Assembly (NCBI RefSeq): GCF_000272005.1
Contig: NZ_AKKU01000011.1
Location: 372,001 to 436,000, forward strand
Direction: 5' to 3'
Length of the DNA: 64,000 nucleotides
Source of the DNA: Alishewanella agri BL06
GTDB lineage: Bacteria > Pseudomonadota > Gammaproteobacteria > Enterobacterales > Alteromonadaceae
The notes under the pieces were generated by a model, which was not told the DNA's origin, ran no database searches, and saw only the letters and a list, made by a program, of their open reading frames with translations. This document shows, in pieces, positions 17,385 through 26,361 of the stretch. Each line of letters begins with the position of its first letter. Within the stretch, counting starts at the first letter, position 1. Made by a program: the position numbers and the translations under genes.

Positions 17385-20300
17385 CTATTCCTGTTGTAAC
17401 CAGATTAAGCCTTCAGCCTGCAGCCTTAACACCTGCCGCTCTAGATCAGTGCTCTCTTCAAACTCAAAGGCATCAACCTGCCCGGCAAATTGCAGACTGG
17501 CGACCCCTGGTGTGGCATTTTGCAGTAGCTGACTGGCGGACAGACTGGCCAGTTGCAACGACACTTCCCACCCCAATAGCTGCCCGCCCAATAGCGGCAA
17601 AGGATAAAGCGCATAACCGCCATAGACTTTTAGGCGCTGCTGACTGTTGCCTTCACTTAATGTTAAAGCCGACAGCTGCTCAGCCAGTTTTTTACCGTAG
17701 GCGCCCACCTGAGACAGCGGAATATCCCGGAACACCACGACAAATTGCCAGTTATCCAGTCGTACAACATAATCCGAGCCGCGGGTCTCACGACTCAGTA
17801 CTGCGCTAAAATGCTGCAACAGGCTATCGGTAATCCCCTTGCCGTGCTGTTGTACCAGCGGTGCCAAAGCTTCGGGTTGCAACACCAATAGCGCGATACT
17901 CTTACCCTGGGCTTGCAGTGAGGCCAGATTACGCTGGAAGTGCTCAATGTCTTTCGGCAATTGCTCGTGTAAGAACCGGCTATTGCGTAATCCGGTTTGA
18001 CTATCGCGATGAGTCAGTTGCTGCAACTCTTCATTAAGCTCGTTTAAACGCTGATTGGAGTTTTCTAACTCCTGTGTCCGCTGTCGCACCAAACGCTCGA
18101 GCTGCTCCTGTTTTAACAGCGCATTCTGCCGGTACAGCCAAAACAAACCGTACAAGGAGCTGATAATCAATACCAGCCATAATAAGCGATATAGCAGCGT
18201 TTCATCAAAATGGCGCGGGATCACCAGTTGCAGCTGTGCTTGCACCGCTTCCTGCCAGCTCTGATGTCGGTATTTGGCCTGTACCACGAAGTCAAAGCTA
18301 CCGGGTGGTAAATTGGTATAAACCGCTTCCCGCCGCTCGGCAGCGCTGTACCATTCTTCATCAAAGCCCTGCAGCTGATAGCGAAACTCCAGACTTTCCG
18401 GCCGGCTAAACTCCAAAGCCGTATAACTGATGGTCAGATTACGCTCATATTGCTCCAACACTAAGCGACGCTCAGTTGCTGTTAACGGATATAAACGCGG
18501 AGTTTGGACCTGTTTTACCCGTAACTGAATATCAGGCAAGGCCGTACCTTGTGGTTGTTCAGGTACTGCTACCACGCCTTTTAAAGTTGGATACCAGAGC
18601 TGTTGTTGCCAATAGGCCACTTTAGCCTGACCGGCACCATTACAGCATCGACTGGAGAGTGAGCCCATCTGACGATCAAAAGGCGATAGCACCTCTTCGA
18701 TACGATACCCCTCTTGTGGCAACTGATTTAGGCTGGCACGTTCGAGGCGGAAGATGCCTTTGTGCGTACTGATCCAGATCCAACCGCTTTGTTGATGGAA
18801 GTAAAAACTGACCGCAGGTCCGTGTAACAAGCCATTACCGCTGTGTAGCTGCTGCCAGCTCTGCCCTGGCTGCAAAATAAAAATACCGTCATCCAGGGTA
18901 CTGACCAGTATCGTTTGATCGGGGAGCAACAGTATCGCCATAATATAGGCATTATAGAGCGCAGTACCCGAGCCGAGCCGGGTTAAACGTTGTTGTTGCC
19001 AGCGATACAAACCGCGGCTGGTACCCACCAATAACTGCTGTTCACTCTCATCCAGCGCCGTGATTTGCCGCGATTCCAGCTCCGCGTTTTCACTCCAATA
19101 CTCCAGCTTGGTTGCGGTTGCGAAATACAAGCCCTTTAAAGCCCCCAGCCAAACGCCACCGGCTCTGGCGCCCTGGATCACTCTGACGGCCTGCCCCTGC
19201 AGCTCCGGAAATAAAGGTTGTAAACTACCCTTTTCGAGTGTTAGCTGAAATAAACCTCGCTCTAAGCCAAGCCACAACGTTGTAGGCTCAGGCCAATACA
19301 TCGCGTGCACCGTTTGTCCTTGCAACTGTTCTGCCGCCAGGATTTGCTGGTAATCACCGTCTTTACTCAGCACGCCTAACTCGGTCTGCGCTGCCAGTAG
19401 CAGTTGCCCCTGTGGTGTCAGCGCCAAGCTGCGGATCACCGGATCCGGAGCCGGTTGCAAGCGCCGGATTTGGGTCAGGCCGGCACGATAGATACCATCG
19501 CTAAAACTGGTTAACCAAAGTTGCTGATTCTGATCCTGATACAGCGCACTAAACCAGGGATAATTCCCTAACTCCTGCACGGTCACAGTTTGCCAGTCTT
19601 GTTGCTGAAACCGGTAAAATAATTTCCGATAGGCCGAAAGCCACATAGCGCCGTTGCTATCCTGTAACACCTGGTATACCGGAACCTTACTGTTATCCGG
19701 CAATGCCTCAGCCACTACGCCTGCAGCAGTGAGTCGGTAAAGACCAGGCTCCGCAGCTAACATCACGCCGCCACTAGTCCAACTGACGTCATACACCGGT
19801 GTCTGACGCAACTCCGGCGGCAATTCAAATTGCTGCCAGCTACCATCGGCATCACGTTGATAGAGGCTTTCTGCCGCCACCACCCACACCTGCTGCTGAT
19901 GGCGGGTTAATTGACTGACAACGGTTTTAACCTGCTCAATCCTTTGTACTTGCCCCTGCTGCACCTGAAACAATTGGTCTGCAGCCACCCAGACTTCACC
20001 CGGAGCCATTTCGATCAAGGAGGTAACTTCATTAAATAACGGCAAGCGCTCAAAGCTCAGCTCTTGCGGTTGTAGCACCGATAAGCCGGCTTTGGTGCCG
20101 ACCCAAATCCGCCCGTCACTGTCGGTTAATAACTGTGTGATAGCATTGCTGGCAAGGTGGGGGTGAGTTTCAGTGGTAAAGACTTCAAATTGTTGGCCAT
20201 CGAAACGATGCAGACCATAGAGGGTTCCGAACCACAGATAGCCTTGCTGATCCTGGGTCACTGCCCGCACCGAGTTACTGGCCAGACCATCAGCACTGGT

Positions 20301-20393
20301 CCAGTGTTTAATATCGTAGTCAAAGACTGAGGGAGTTGCAGCCTGTAGCGGCAGTAGCCACAACAGCATCAAAATACTGCAGAACAGTCGCAT
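17385..20393 (-). CDS. Beta-propeller/Y_Y_Y sensor with degenerate GGDEF domain
   Basis: A 1002-residue sensory protein. Signal peptide (1-18, LLWLLPLQAA) exports an N-terminal region of many reg_prop propeller repeats (about 25-620; examples LWFGTLYGLHRFDG, IWVGTKAGLSVLQ, GVWLGALKGLYFA). A Y_Y_Y domain follows (about 655-725, FRYQLQGFDEEWY), then one TM helix (about 735-757), a coiled coil, and a cytoplasmic GGDEF-like domain (about 798-950). The signature motif is DNWQF (about residue 880) in place of GGDEF, so diguanylate cyclase activity is unlikely. It may bind a nucleotide or signal through protein contacts. It starts 27 bp after pgpA. The ligand is unknown. Confidence 0.85.
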   Translation of the reverse strand: MRLFCSILMLLWLLPLQAATPSVFDYDIKHWTSADGLASNSVRAVTQDQQGYLWFGTLYGLHRFDGQQFEVFTTETHPHLASNAITQLLTDSDGRIWVGTKAGLSVLQPQELSFERLPLFNEVTSLIEMAPGEVWVAADQLFQVQQGQVQRIEQVKTVVSQLTRHQQQVWVVAAESLYQRDADGSWQQFELPPELRQTPVYDVSWTSGGVMLAAEPGLYRLTAAGVVAEALPDNSKVPVYQVLQDSNGAMWLSAYRKLFYRFQQQDWQTVTVQELGNYPWFSALYQDQNQQLWLTSFSDGIYRAGLTQIRRLQPAPDPVIRSLALTPQGQLLLAAQTELGVLSKDGDYQQILAAEQLQGQTVHAMYWPEPTTLWLGLERGLFQLTLEKGSLQPLFPELQGQAVRVIQGARAGGVWLGALKGLYFATATKLEYWSENAELESRQITALDESEQQLLVGTSRGLYRWQQQRLTRLGSGTALYNAYIMAILLLPDQTILVSTLDDGIFILQPGQSWQQLHSGNGLLHGPAVSFYFHQQSGWIWISTHKGIFRLERASLNQLPQEGYRIEEVLSPFDRQMGSLSSRCCNGAGQAKVAYWQQQLWYPTLKGVVAVPEQPQGTALPDIQLRVKQVQTPRLYPLTATERRLVLEQYERNLTISYTALEFSRPESLEFRYQLQGFDEEWYSAAERREAVYTNLPPGSFDFVVQAKYRHQSWQEAVQAQLQLVIPRHFDETLLYRLLWLVLIISSLYGLFWLYRQNALLKQEQLERLVRQRTQELENSNQRLNELNEELQQLTHRDSQTGLRNSRFLHEQLPKDIEHFQRNLASLQAQGKSIALLVLQPEALAPLVQQHGKGITDSLLQHFSAVLSRETRGSDYVVRLDNWQFVVVFRDIPLSQVGAYGKKLAEQLSALTLSEGNSQQRLKVYGGYALYPLPLLGGQLLGWEVSLQLASLSASQLLQNATPGVASLQFAGQVDAFEFEESTDLERQVLRLQAEGLIWLQQE

Positions 20394-20420
20394 GACTCCC
20401 TCCCTAGAATAGATTTACCC

Positions 20421-20897
20421 TTACAACCAATTGAGCTGCACTAACAGCTGTAAAATCAGCAGCGCCGGCAATGCAGCGAGCAGATCGTCCAGCATAATGC
20501 CAACACCACCATGCACCCGCTGATCAAACCAACGGATCGGCCAGGGTTTGACAATATCAAAGAAGCGGAATAATACAAAGCCCACTAACAGACTGCTAAC
20601 AGAAATTGGCACCATTAACATCGTCAGCATAAAGCCGATAATCTCATCCCAGACAATAGCACCGTGGTCATGCTCACCGGCATCCGCCGCGGCTTTGCCA
20701 CAAATATAGCAACCCAGAGCGGTGCCAAATAGCAAAAACAGCCCGTACCAAAGCGTACCTAACTGACTGAATAATAAGATCAGCGGCACCGCAGCAAGAG
20801 TTCCAAAGGTACCAGGTGCCTTTGGTGCTAAACCACTGCCAAAGCCGAGGGCTAAGAAATGCTGCCATTTAGACAGCTGAAATTTAGTGTTCTGCAT
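20421..20897 (-). CDS. pgpA: Phosphatidylglycerophosphatase A
   Basis: Inner-membrane enzyme that removes phosphate from phosphatidylglycerol phosphate, the last step to phosphatidylglycerol. The 158-residue protein has the family features: GFGSGLAPKAPGTFGTLAA near the N-terminus, the acidic motif IVWDEIIGFMLTM, and FRFFDIVKPWPIRWFD. Hydrophobic segments cover much of the rest. Its ATG overlaps the thiL stop by one base, and the thiL-pgpA pair is a conserved gammaproteobacterial arrangement. Confidence 0.96.
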   Translation of the reverse strand: MQNTKFQLSKWQHFLALGFGSGLAPKAPGTFGTLAAVPLILLFSQLGTLWYGLFLLFGTALGCYICGKAAADAGEHDHGAIVWDEIIGFMLTMLMVPISVSSLLVGFVLFRFFDIVKPWPIRWFDQRVHGGVGIMLDDLLAALPALLILQLLVQLNWL

Positions 20898-21856
20898 CAG
20901 AAATGAACAAAGCCGGTATGTTGATAACTAATAGCCTGTTCACCGGCTTTTAATTCCAGTTTGCCACTGGCGCCGGTAATGCGGCCGATACAGGTAACAG
21001 GTACGCCATAAGGGCTTAACAGTACATCCAGGGCACCACGGCGGCTCTCCGGCACCGTGAACAGCAACTCATAGTCTTCACCACCGGATAAGGCCAACTG
21101 TAAGGCTTCGGCTTGATCGCAACTGTCTTTTAACGCTTGCGACATCGGAATGCGATTGACATCAATAAAGGCGCCAACACCGGAGCGGCGCAAAATATGC
21201 GGTAAATCACCGGCCAGACCATCAGAGATATCCATTGCACTACTCGCCAGATTGCGCAGCGCCTGTCCCAAAGCCACACGGGCTGAAGGGTAATGAAACC
21301 GTTGCAGCAGGTGGCCCTGATGTTTCTTACTGACCTGATGCTGGCCTTGCACTAACTTTAAACCGAGCGCGGCATCGCCCAAAGTGCCGGTAACATAGAT
21401 ATAATCACCGACCTTGGCTCCGCTGCGGGTAATGGCTTTACCATGCGGCACCAACCCCTTGGCAATCATGGTCAGACTAAGTGGTCCGCGGGTAGTATCA
21501 CCACCAATCAACTGGCAGTGATAATAGTCGGCAGTTTCATGTAAACCGGCAGCAAATTCCGCCAGCCAGTCTTCGTTAACTTCCGGTAACGTAAGGGCTA
21601 GCGACAACCAGGCAGGTTCCGCGCCCATCGCTGCTAAATCACTGACGTTAACCGCCACCAGCTTATGACCGAGGGCTCTGGGATCCACATCGGCAAAGAA
21701 ATGGGTGCCACACACCATAGTATCGGTGGTGATCACCAGATCATAGCCATCCCGCACCTGCAGTACAGCACCGTCGTCACCGATCCCCAGTTGGGTATCA
21801 GCGCGTTTTGCTCCGGCCTGACTAAAGTACCGGGCAATTAAATCAAATTCACCCAT
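20897..21856 (-). CDS. thiL: Thiamine-monophosphate kinase ThiL
   Basis: Phosphorylates thiamine monophosphate to the active cofactor TPP. The 319-residue protein begins with GEFDLIARYF and GIGDDGAVL, and contains the ATP and metal-binding LVAVNVSDLAAMGAEP, GGDTTRGP, MDISDGLAGDL and GGEDYELLFT segments of the AIR-synthase-like fold. A terminator ends only 8 bp before the ATG, and no good Shine-Dalgarno lies between them, so expression after nusB depends on readthrough or on a promoter inside nusB. Confidence 0.97.
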   Translation of the reverse strand: MGEFDLIARYFSQAGAKRADTQLGIGDDGAVLQVRDGYDLVITTDTMVCGTHFFADVDPRALGHKLVAVNVSDLAAMGAEPAWLSLALTLPEVNEDWLAEFAAGLHETADYYHCQLIGGDTTRGPLSLTMIAKGLVPHGKAITRSGAKVGDYIYVTGTLGDAALGLKLVQGQHQVSKKHQGHLLQRFHYPSARVALGQALRNLASSAMDISDGLAGDLPHILRRSGVGAFIDVNRIPMSQALKDSCDQAEALQLALSGGEDYELLFTVPESRRGALDVLLSPYGVPVTCIGRITGASGKLELKAGEQAISYQHTGFVHF

Positions 21857-21864
21857 ACAGATTA

Positions 21865-21885
21865 AAAAGCCGACTTACGTCGGCC
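21865..21885 (-). terminator. Terminator between nusB and thiL
   Basis: On the minus strand GCCGAC pairs with GTCGGC around GTAA, followed by TTTTTAATC. It begins 13 bp after the nusB stop and its T-run ends 8 bp before the thiL ATG, so it separates nusB from thiL-pgpA. Confidence 0.78.
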
Positions 21886-21898
21886 TCCATAAAGCAGG

Positions 21899-22312
21899 TT
21901 ATGCTGGTCGTAATACCCGGACGGCTTTGTCCAGGATACCATTGACGAATTTGTGGCTGTCATCCGCGGCGAAGGCCTTGGCCAATTCAATTGCCTCATT
22001 AATGACAACTTTATAGGGCACATCCAGCCGGTACTTCAGCTCATAAGCCGATACCCGTAACACGGCTTTCTCGACCAGATCGATATCTTCAAACGGCCGT
22101 TCCAGAAAGGGTTTAATGGCTTCATCAAGCTTACTGTGATGTAACACCACGCCACGCAGAATATCCTGGAAGTAAGGCACATCCAGATGTTTGACATTGT
22201 TTTCCAGCAACAGTTGCTGTTCAATATCGGCAATCGGATTCTGGCTGACTTGCCAGCTGTAGATACCTTGTACCGCTAACGAGCGGGACTGACGACGCAC
22301 ATTTGGTTTCAT
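21899..22312 (-). CDS. nusB: Transcription antitermination factor NusB
   Basis: All-helical RNA-binding protein that with NusE (S10) binds boxA and supports antitermination on rRNA operons. The 137-residue protein has the N-terminal [16 protein letters not shown] helix with the Arg-rich RNA-binding face, and C-terminal [21 protein letters not shown] and [10 protein letters not shown]. It follows ribH by 12 bp, the conserved ribH-nusB pair. Confidence 0.97.
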   Translation of the reverse strand: MKPNVRRQSRSLAVQGIYSWQVSQNPIADIEQQLLLENNVKHLDVPYFQDILRGVVLHHSKLDEAIKPFLERPFEDIDLVEKAVLRVSAYELKYRLDVPYKVVINEAIELAKAFAADDSHKFVNGILDKAVRVLRPA

Positions 22313-22324
22313 GCCGGTTTCCTG

Positions 22325-22789
22325 TTACAGCTGCTCAAGCACATTAATCATTTCCAGTGCCGACATCGCTGCTTCACCGCCTTTATTGCCTGCCTTGGTA
22401 CCGGCACGCTCGATCGCCTGCTCGATACTGTCGACCGTCAGCACGCCAAATGCAACCGGCAGGTCAAACTGCATCGCGACCTGAGCGATACCTTTGACAC
22501 ATTCGCCGGACACATATTCAAAGTGCGGCGTGCCACCGCGGATCACCGCGCCCAGCGCAACGATAGCGTCATATTTTTTGCTGGCAGCAACCCGCTGCAC
22601 CGCTAATGGCAGTTCGAAGGCACCGGGAATGCGTACCACGGTAATATCTTCAGCGGCGATATTGCCGACACGCTGTAAAGTATCTACGGCGCCGCTAAGC
22701 AAACTTTCGACGATAAAACTGTTAAAGCGCGCGACCACGATCGCGATCTTTTTACCTGTTGCAGCATAGCCTGCTTCAATCACCTGCAT
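22325..22789 (-). CDS. ribH: 6,7-dimethyl-8-ribityllumazine synthase
   Basis: Penultimate enzyme of riboflavin synthesis, joining the pyrimidinedione with 3,4-dihydroxy-2-butanone 4-phosphate. The 154-residue length and the motifs [38 protein letters not shown] and the C-terminal [14 protein letters not shown] are those of icosahedral lumazine synthases. E. coli names this gene ribE; ribH is used here to keep it apart from riboflavin synthase. It lies 76 bp after ribBX and is transcribed with nusB. Confidence 0.97.
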   Translation of the reverse strand: MQVIEAGYAATGKKIAIVVARFNSFIVESLLSGAVDTLQRVGNIAAEDITVVRIPGAFELPLAVQRVAASKKYDAIVALGAVIRGGTPHFEYVSGECVKGIAQVAMQFDLPVAFGVLTVDSIEQAIERAGTKAGNKGGEAAMSALEMINVLEQL

Positions 22790-22865
22790 TGCCAGTCCTT
22801 ACTTGTTAACTGCCACTAAAATCAGCCGCGCATAATAGCATAGTTTGCGACGTTCTGGCAGAGGC

Positions 22866-23975
22866 TTATTCAGAAACGTAATCCACCACTTCCAGGCCAA
22901 AACCCGACAGCGCATGATACTTTTTCGGTTGGCTTAACAGCCGCATTTTCCGCACACCAAGGCTGGCCAGAATTTGCGAGCCAACGCCAACATTACGGGA
23001 GGTACCTTTCCAGGGCGCAGAGCGGGGCTTTTCACCTTTATCTTCGGCCTGGAAATTCTGCACCATTTGCACCAGCTCGTCAGTCGACTCGTGCTTACCC
23101 AGTAGCACCAGCACCCCGCCCTCGTCAGCAATACGCTGCATGGCAGTGTGCAATGGGAAACTCAGATTAGCGCCACGGTTGCTCAGTAATAAATCACTGA
23201 AGGTATTGTGTAAATGTACCCGCACCAAGGTTGGTTGTTCTGGCTGGATTTCCCCTTTCACCAGCGCAAAATGCAGCTGATTATCGATAGTATCTTTAAA
23301 GGTCACCAGTTCAAACTCGCCCATCTCCGTTGGCAGCTGGCAGGTGGCCACCTTTTCGATGGTGGTTTCATTCAGGTTCCGGTATTCAATCAGATCGGCG
23401 ATGGTACCAATCTTAATATCATGCTGCTTGGCAAAAACTTCCAGATCCGGGCGCCGCGCCATGGTACCGTCATCATTCAGGATCTCGACAATCACAGCGG
23501 CCGGTTCCAGGCCAGCCAGGCGCGCCAGATCACAGCCGGCTTCAGTATGACCGGCCCGCACCAGCACACCGCCGTCCTGCGCCATTAACGGAAAAATATG
23601 GCCGGGCTGCACGATATCTGCCGGACTGGCATCACGTGCGACCGCCGCTTTCACAGTGCGGGCGCGATCGGCTGCCGAAATACCGGTGGTAACGCCCTCA
23701 GCGGCTTCAATCGATACGGTAAAATTGGTCGAGAACGGTGATTTGTTGGCATCAACCATTAACGCCAGATTAAGCTGCTTGCAGCGCTTTTTGGTCAGTG
23801 TTAAACAAATCAGACCGCGGCCATATTTGGCCATAAAGTTAATGGCTTCCGGCGTGACATATTCGGCCGCCATCACCAGATCGCCTTCATTCTCACGATC
23901 TTCATCATCCATCAGGATCACCATCTTGCCCTGACGGATATCTTCAATAATTTCAGCGGGGGTATTCAGTTGCAT
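22866..23975 (-). CDS. ribB: RibBX: DHBP synthase with degenerate GTP cyclohydrolase II-like domain
   Basis: Residues 1-200 are a complete 3,4-dihydroxy-2-butanone 4-phosphate synthase, with the acidic motif [29 protein letters not shown] and [17 protein letters not shown]. Residues about 205-369 look like GTP cyclohydrolase II but lack the zinc Cys cluster: where RibA has Cys-rich GECxHGD and RCDCG motifs, this protein has [11 protein letters not shown] and [11 protein letters not shown], and the EGRGIGL region is missing. This matches the described RibBX variant of Proteobacteria, whose C-terminal half is not a working cyclohydrolase. A separate ribA should exist elsewhere. Part of ribD-ribE-ribBX-ribH. 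Confidence 0.93.
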   Translation of the reverse strand: MQLNTPAEIIEDIRQGKMVILMDDEDRENEGDLVMAAEYVTPEAINFMAKYGRGLICLTLTKKRCKQLNLALMVDANKSPFSTNFTVSIEAAEGVTTGISAADRARTVKAAVARDASPADIVQPGHIFPLMAQDGGVLVRAGHTEAGCDLARLAGLEPAAVIVEILNDDGTMARRPDLEVFAKQHDIKIGTIADLIEYRNLNETTIEKVATCQLPTEMGEFELVTFKDTIDNQLHFALVKGEIQPEQPTLVRVHLHNTFSDLLLSNRGANLSFPLHTAMQRIADEGGVLVLLGKHESTDELVQMVQNFQAEDKGEKPRSAPWKGTSRNVGVGSQILASLGVRKMRLLSQPKKYHALSGFGLEVVDYVSE

Positions 23976-23986
23976 AACTAACCTTC

Positions 23987-24637
23987 TTATAAAAAGCCGC
24001 GCTGCGCCAGCAACGCCAAATCAACACCGCCCTTAGGCGCCGCAACCGGTGTGGTTAACAGCCGCTGGATATAGCGGGCTAACAGATCCACCTCTATATG
24101 TACCCGACTGCCTTTTTGCAAGGTCAGTAAGGTAGTTTGTGCTGCCGTATGCGGCACTATGGTTAAGCGAAATCGGTCAGTCAGTACTTCATTTACGGTC
24201 AGACTAATGCCATCGATAGTCACCGAGCCCTTGTGGGCAATAAAGGGCGCCAGTTCTGCCGGCAGCGCAAACCACAGTTGCCAGGCACGGGCGCTTTGTT
24301 CCATGGCCAGCAAAGACGTCACCCCATCGACATGACCACTCACCAGATGCCCACCGAGACGCCCGGTTGCCAGCAGTGCCTTCTCCAGATTCAGCAACTG
24401 CCCGACCTTATATTCACCAAAGCGGGTCAGGGCTAAGGTTTCAGCTGACAAGTCGGCACTAAAAGACTGGCTACCCAGCGCAGTGACCGTCAGACAGACG
24501 CCATTCGTCGCGATACTATCGCCCAATTTGACGTCGCTAAAATCCAGACTACTGCTCTGGATGGTGACACTGAGATCGCCGCCCTTGGGGCTAAGCCGGC
24601 TCAGGGTGCCAGTGGCTTCAATAATACCGGTAAACAT
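23987..24637 (-). CDS. ribE: Riboflavin synthase subunit alpha
   Basis: Dismutates two lumazine molecules to riboflavin and the pyrimidinedione. The 216-residue protein starts with [12 protein letters not shown] and has two lumazine-binding barrels in tandem (about 1-95 and 96-200), each with a TNGVCLTV or IDGISLTV strand (about residues 45 and 143); [10 protein letters not shown] spans the junction. E. coli calls it ribC. It starts one base after the ribD stop and is followed by ribBX after 11 bp, so it is clearly in the operon. Confidence 0.97.
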   Translation of the reverse strand: MFTGIIEATGTLSRLSPKGGDLSVTIQSSSLDFSDVKLGDSIATNGVCLTVTALGSQSFSADLSAETLALTRFGEYKVGQLLNLEKALLATGRLGGHLVSGHVDGVTSLLAMEQSARAWQLWFALPAELAPFIAHKGSVTIDGISLTVNEVLTDRFRLTIVPHTAAQTTLLTLQKGSRVHIEVDLLARYIQRLLTTPVAAPKGGVDLALLAQRGFL

Positions 24638-24638
24638 C

Positions 24639-25787
24639 TTATTCCTCGCTCAGGCGGGCGCGCAGGCGCAGGTCCGGCCCCAGACTAATGACCTCATTAA
24701 ACGCCAGTTTTGGCGTCTGCGCCAGTTGCTGAAAATCACCCAGTACCGCCAATGGCCGGCCTTGCTCGCCCAGCAGCAGCGGGGCCTGATACAGCAGTAA
24801 TTCATCGACTAAGCCAGCTTTTAGCAAACTGCCCGCTAATATCGCGCCGGCTTCGGTCCACAGACTATTAATCTGTCGCGCTGCGAGTCGTGTTAGTAGC
24901 TGAACCAGGTCCAACTGACCGTCAGCGCTTAACGCCAGCGGCAGTTGTTCCACTGTGACCTTTGTCACAGCTAACTTACGCGGCGCAGCGTCAGCGGCAA
25001 AACACAGCAGCACAGGACCACCCTCATTAAACAGTGGTTCGCTGCCGGTTAACCGCTGCTGCCGGTCCAGAATCACCCGCAGTGGCTGGCGTAAACTGCC
25101 ATCGGCAAGCGGCCGGATCAAGGCAGCCGGCTCTGCGCCAGCATCGCTACTTTGCCGTACCGTTAAACGCGCCGCATCGGCGAGTACGGTACTGGCAGTG
25201 GATAAAATCGCGCTAACCTGCGCCCGCCATAACTGCACGTCAGCGCGCGCGACGTCACTGGTGAGCCATTGACTCTGGCCATTCGCCAGGGCGGTACGCC
25301 CATCCAGACTGGCCGCCAGTTTCAGATACAGATAAGGCCGCTGCCGCTCCATCCGGCTCAAGAAGCCCGGATTAAGCGCTCTGGCTTCCTCAGTTAATAA
25401 ACCGTGCGCAACGCTAATGCCAGCTTGTTGCAGTATGGCAACGCCCTTACCTGCGACCAGCGGATTCGGATCCAGCATTGCAATCACCACCCTGGCGACA
25501 CCGGCTTTTACCAGGGCTTCCGCACAAGGTGGCGTGCGACCATAGTGGGCACATGGCTCCAGCGTCACGTAACAGGTCGCCCCCCGGGCGGCGCTGCCGG
25601 CTTGTTGTAAGGCAAAGACTTCAGCATGCGGGCCGCCGGCTTGCTGATGAAAGCCTTCGCCGAGCACCTGGCCATCCTTAACCACCAGCGCTCCCACATT
25701 GGGGTTGGGATCAGTAGTAAAACGGCCCTGTGCTGCCAGCGCCAGCGCGCGGCGCATAAAAGCATGATCGGCCTGACTAAAACTCAC
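24639..25787 (-). CDS. ribD: Riboflavin biosynthesis deaminase/reductase RibD
   Basis: Bifunctional enzyme: an N-terminal zinc cytidine-deaminase-like domain (about 1-145; HAEVFAL and PCAHYGRTPPCAEALV supply His and two Cys ligands) and a C-terminal dihydrofolate-reductase-like domain (about 150-370; LKLAASLDGRTALANGQSQWLT). The GTG at 25787 is preferred as start: it lies one base after the nrdR stop, has GGAGAG upstream, and gives the family N-terminus SQADHAFMRRAL. A longer ATG frame beginning at 25877 would overlap nrdR by 89 bp and add 30 foreign residues. About 382 residues. Confidence 0.94.
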   Translation of the reverse strand: MSFSQADHAFMRRALALAAQGRFTTDPNPNVGALVVKDGQVLGEGFHQQAGGPHAEVFALQQAGSAARGATCYVTLEPCAHYGRTPPCAEALVKAGVARVVIAMLDPNPLVAGKGVAILQQAGISVAHGLLTEEARALNPGFLSRMERQRPYLYLKLAASLDGRTALANGQSQWLTSDVARADVQLWRAQVSAILSTASTVLADAARLTVRQSSDAGAEPAALIRPLADGSLRQPLRVILDRQQRLTGSEPLFNEGGPVLLCFAADAAPRKLAVTKVTVEQLPLALSADGQLDLVQLLTRLAARQINSLWTEAGAILAGSLLKAGLVDELLLYQAPLLLGEQGRPLAVLGDFQQLAQTPKLAFNEVISLGPDLRLRARLSEE

Positions 25788-25788
25788 C

Positions 25789-26241
25789 TTATTGCTCTCC
25801 GAGGCGGGCAATTTCTTCACCAAACTCGCGGATATCTTTAAAGGAGCGGTACACCGAGGCAAAGCGCACATAAGCAACTTTATCGACTTTCACCAGCTCA
25901 TCCATTATCAGATTCCCCAGCAAATTACTGGCGACTTCCCGCTCACCGGTAGCCCGGAGCTGGGATTTAATTTTATTAATCAGCTGCTCAATTTGTTCGG
26001 TCGCCACCGGCCGCTTTTCCAGCGAGCGTAATAAACCGCTGCGTAACTTATCTTCATTAAAGGGTTCGCGGGAGCCGTCACGTTTAATAATTCGTGGCAT
26101 CACCAACTCTGCCGCTTCAAAGGTAGTAAAGCGTTCGTGGCAAGCCAGGCACTCGCGACGACGGCGCACCTGATGACCATCGGCGACCAGACGCGAGTCA
26201 ATGACCTTGGTATCATCGGCATTACAAAAGGGACAATACAT
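25789..26241 (-). CDS. nrdR: Transcriptional repressor NrdR
   Basis: Represses ribonucleotide reductase genes by binding NrdR boxes. The 150-residue protein has an N-terminal zinc ribbon ([15 protein letters not shown] with [12 protein letters not shown], four Cys) and an ATP-cone (about 48-135; [16 protein letters not shown] variant with [12 protein letters not shown]) that senses ATP/dATP. It is the first gene of the rib cluster, as in many gammaproteobacteria, and ends one base before ribD. glyA lies 120 bp upstream behind a terminator. Confidence 0.97.
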   Translation of the reverse strand: MYCPFCNADDTKVIDSRLVADGHQVRRRRECLACHERFTTFEAAELVMPRIIKRDGSREPFNEDKLRSGLLRSLEKRPVATEQIEQLINKIKSQLRATGEREVASNLLGNLIMDELVKVDKVAYVRFASVYRSFKDIREFGEEIARLGEQ

Positions 26242-26312
26242 ACTGACCTTTTACCCCCTAGCTAACTGTTCAGGACAAGGCGCTAACAGCCTGTTTAGCC
26301 GGCGCTTTGCAT

Positions 26313-26337
26313 AAAAGAATGGCCGCATTAGCGGCCA
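26313..26337 (-). terminator. Rho-independent terminator of glyA
   Basis: On the minus strand TGGCCGC pairs with GCGGCCA around TAAT, followed by TTCTTTT. It lies about 25 bp after the glyA stop, separating glyA from nrdR. Confidence 0.8.
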
Positions 26338-26361
26338 TCACAGCATAGCACGAGTTATGCC

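Noticed and set aside
20897..25787. FMN riboswitch in the riboflavin cluster
   Set aside because: I looked ahead of ribBX, ribH, ribE and nrdR for the conserved RFN blocks and saw none; gaps are too short apart from 76 bp before ribH.
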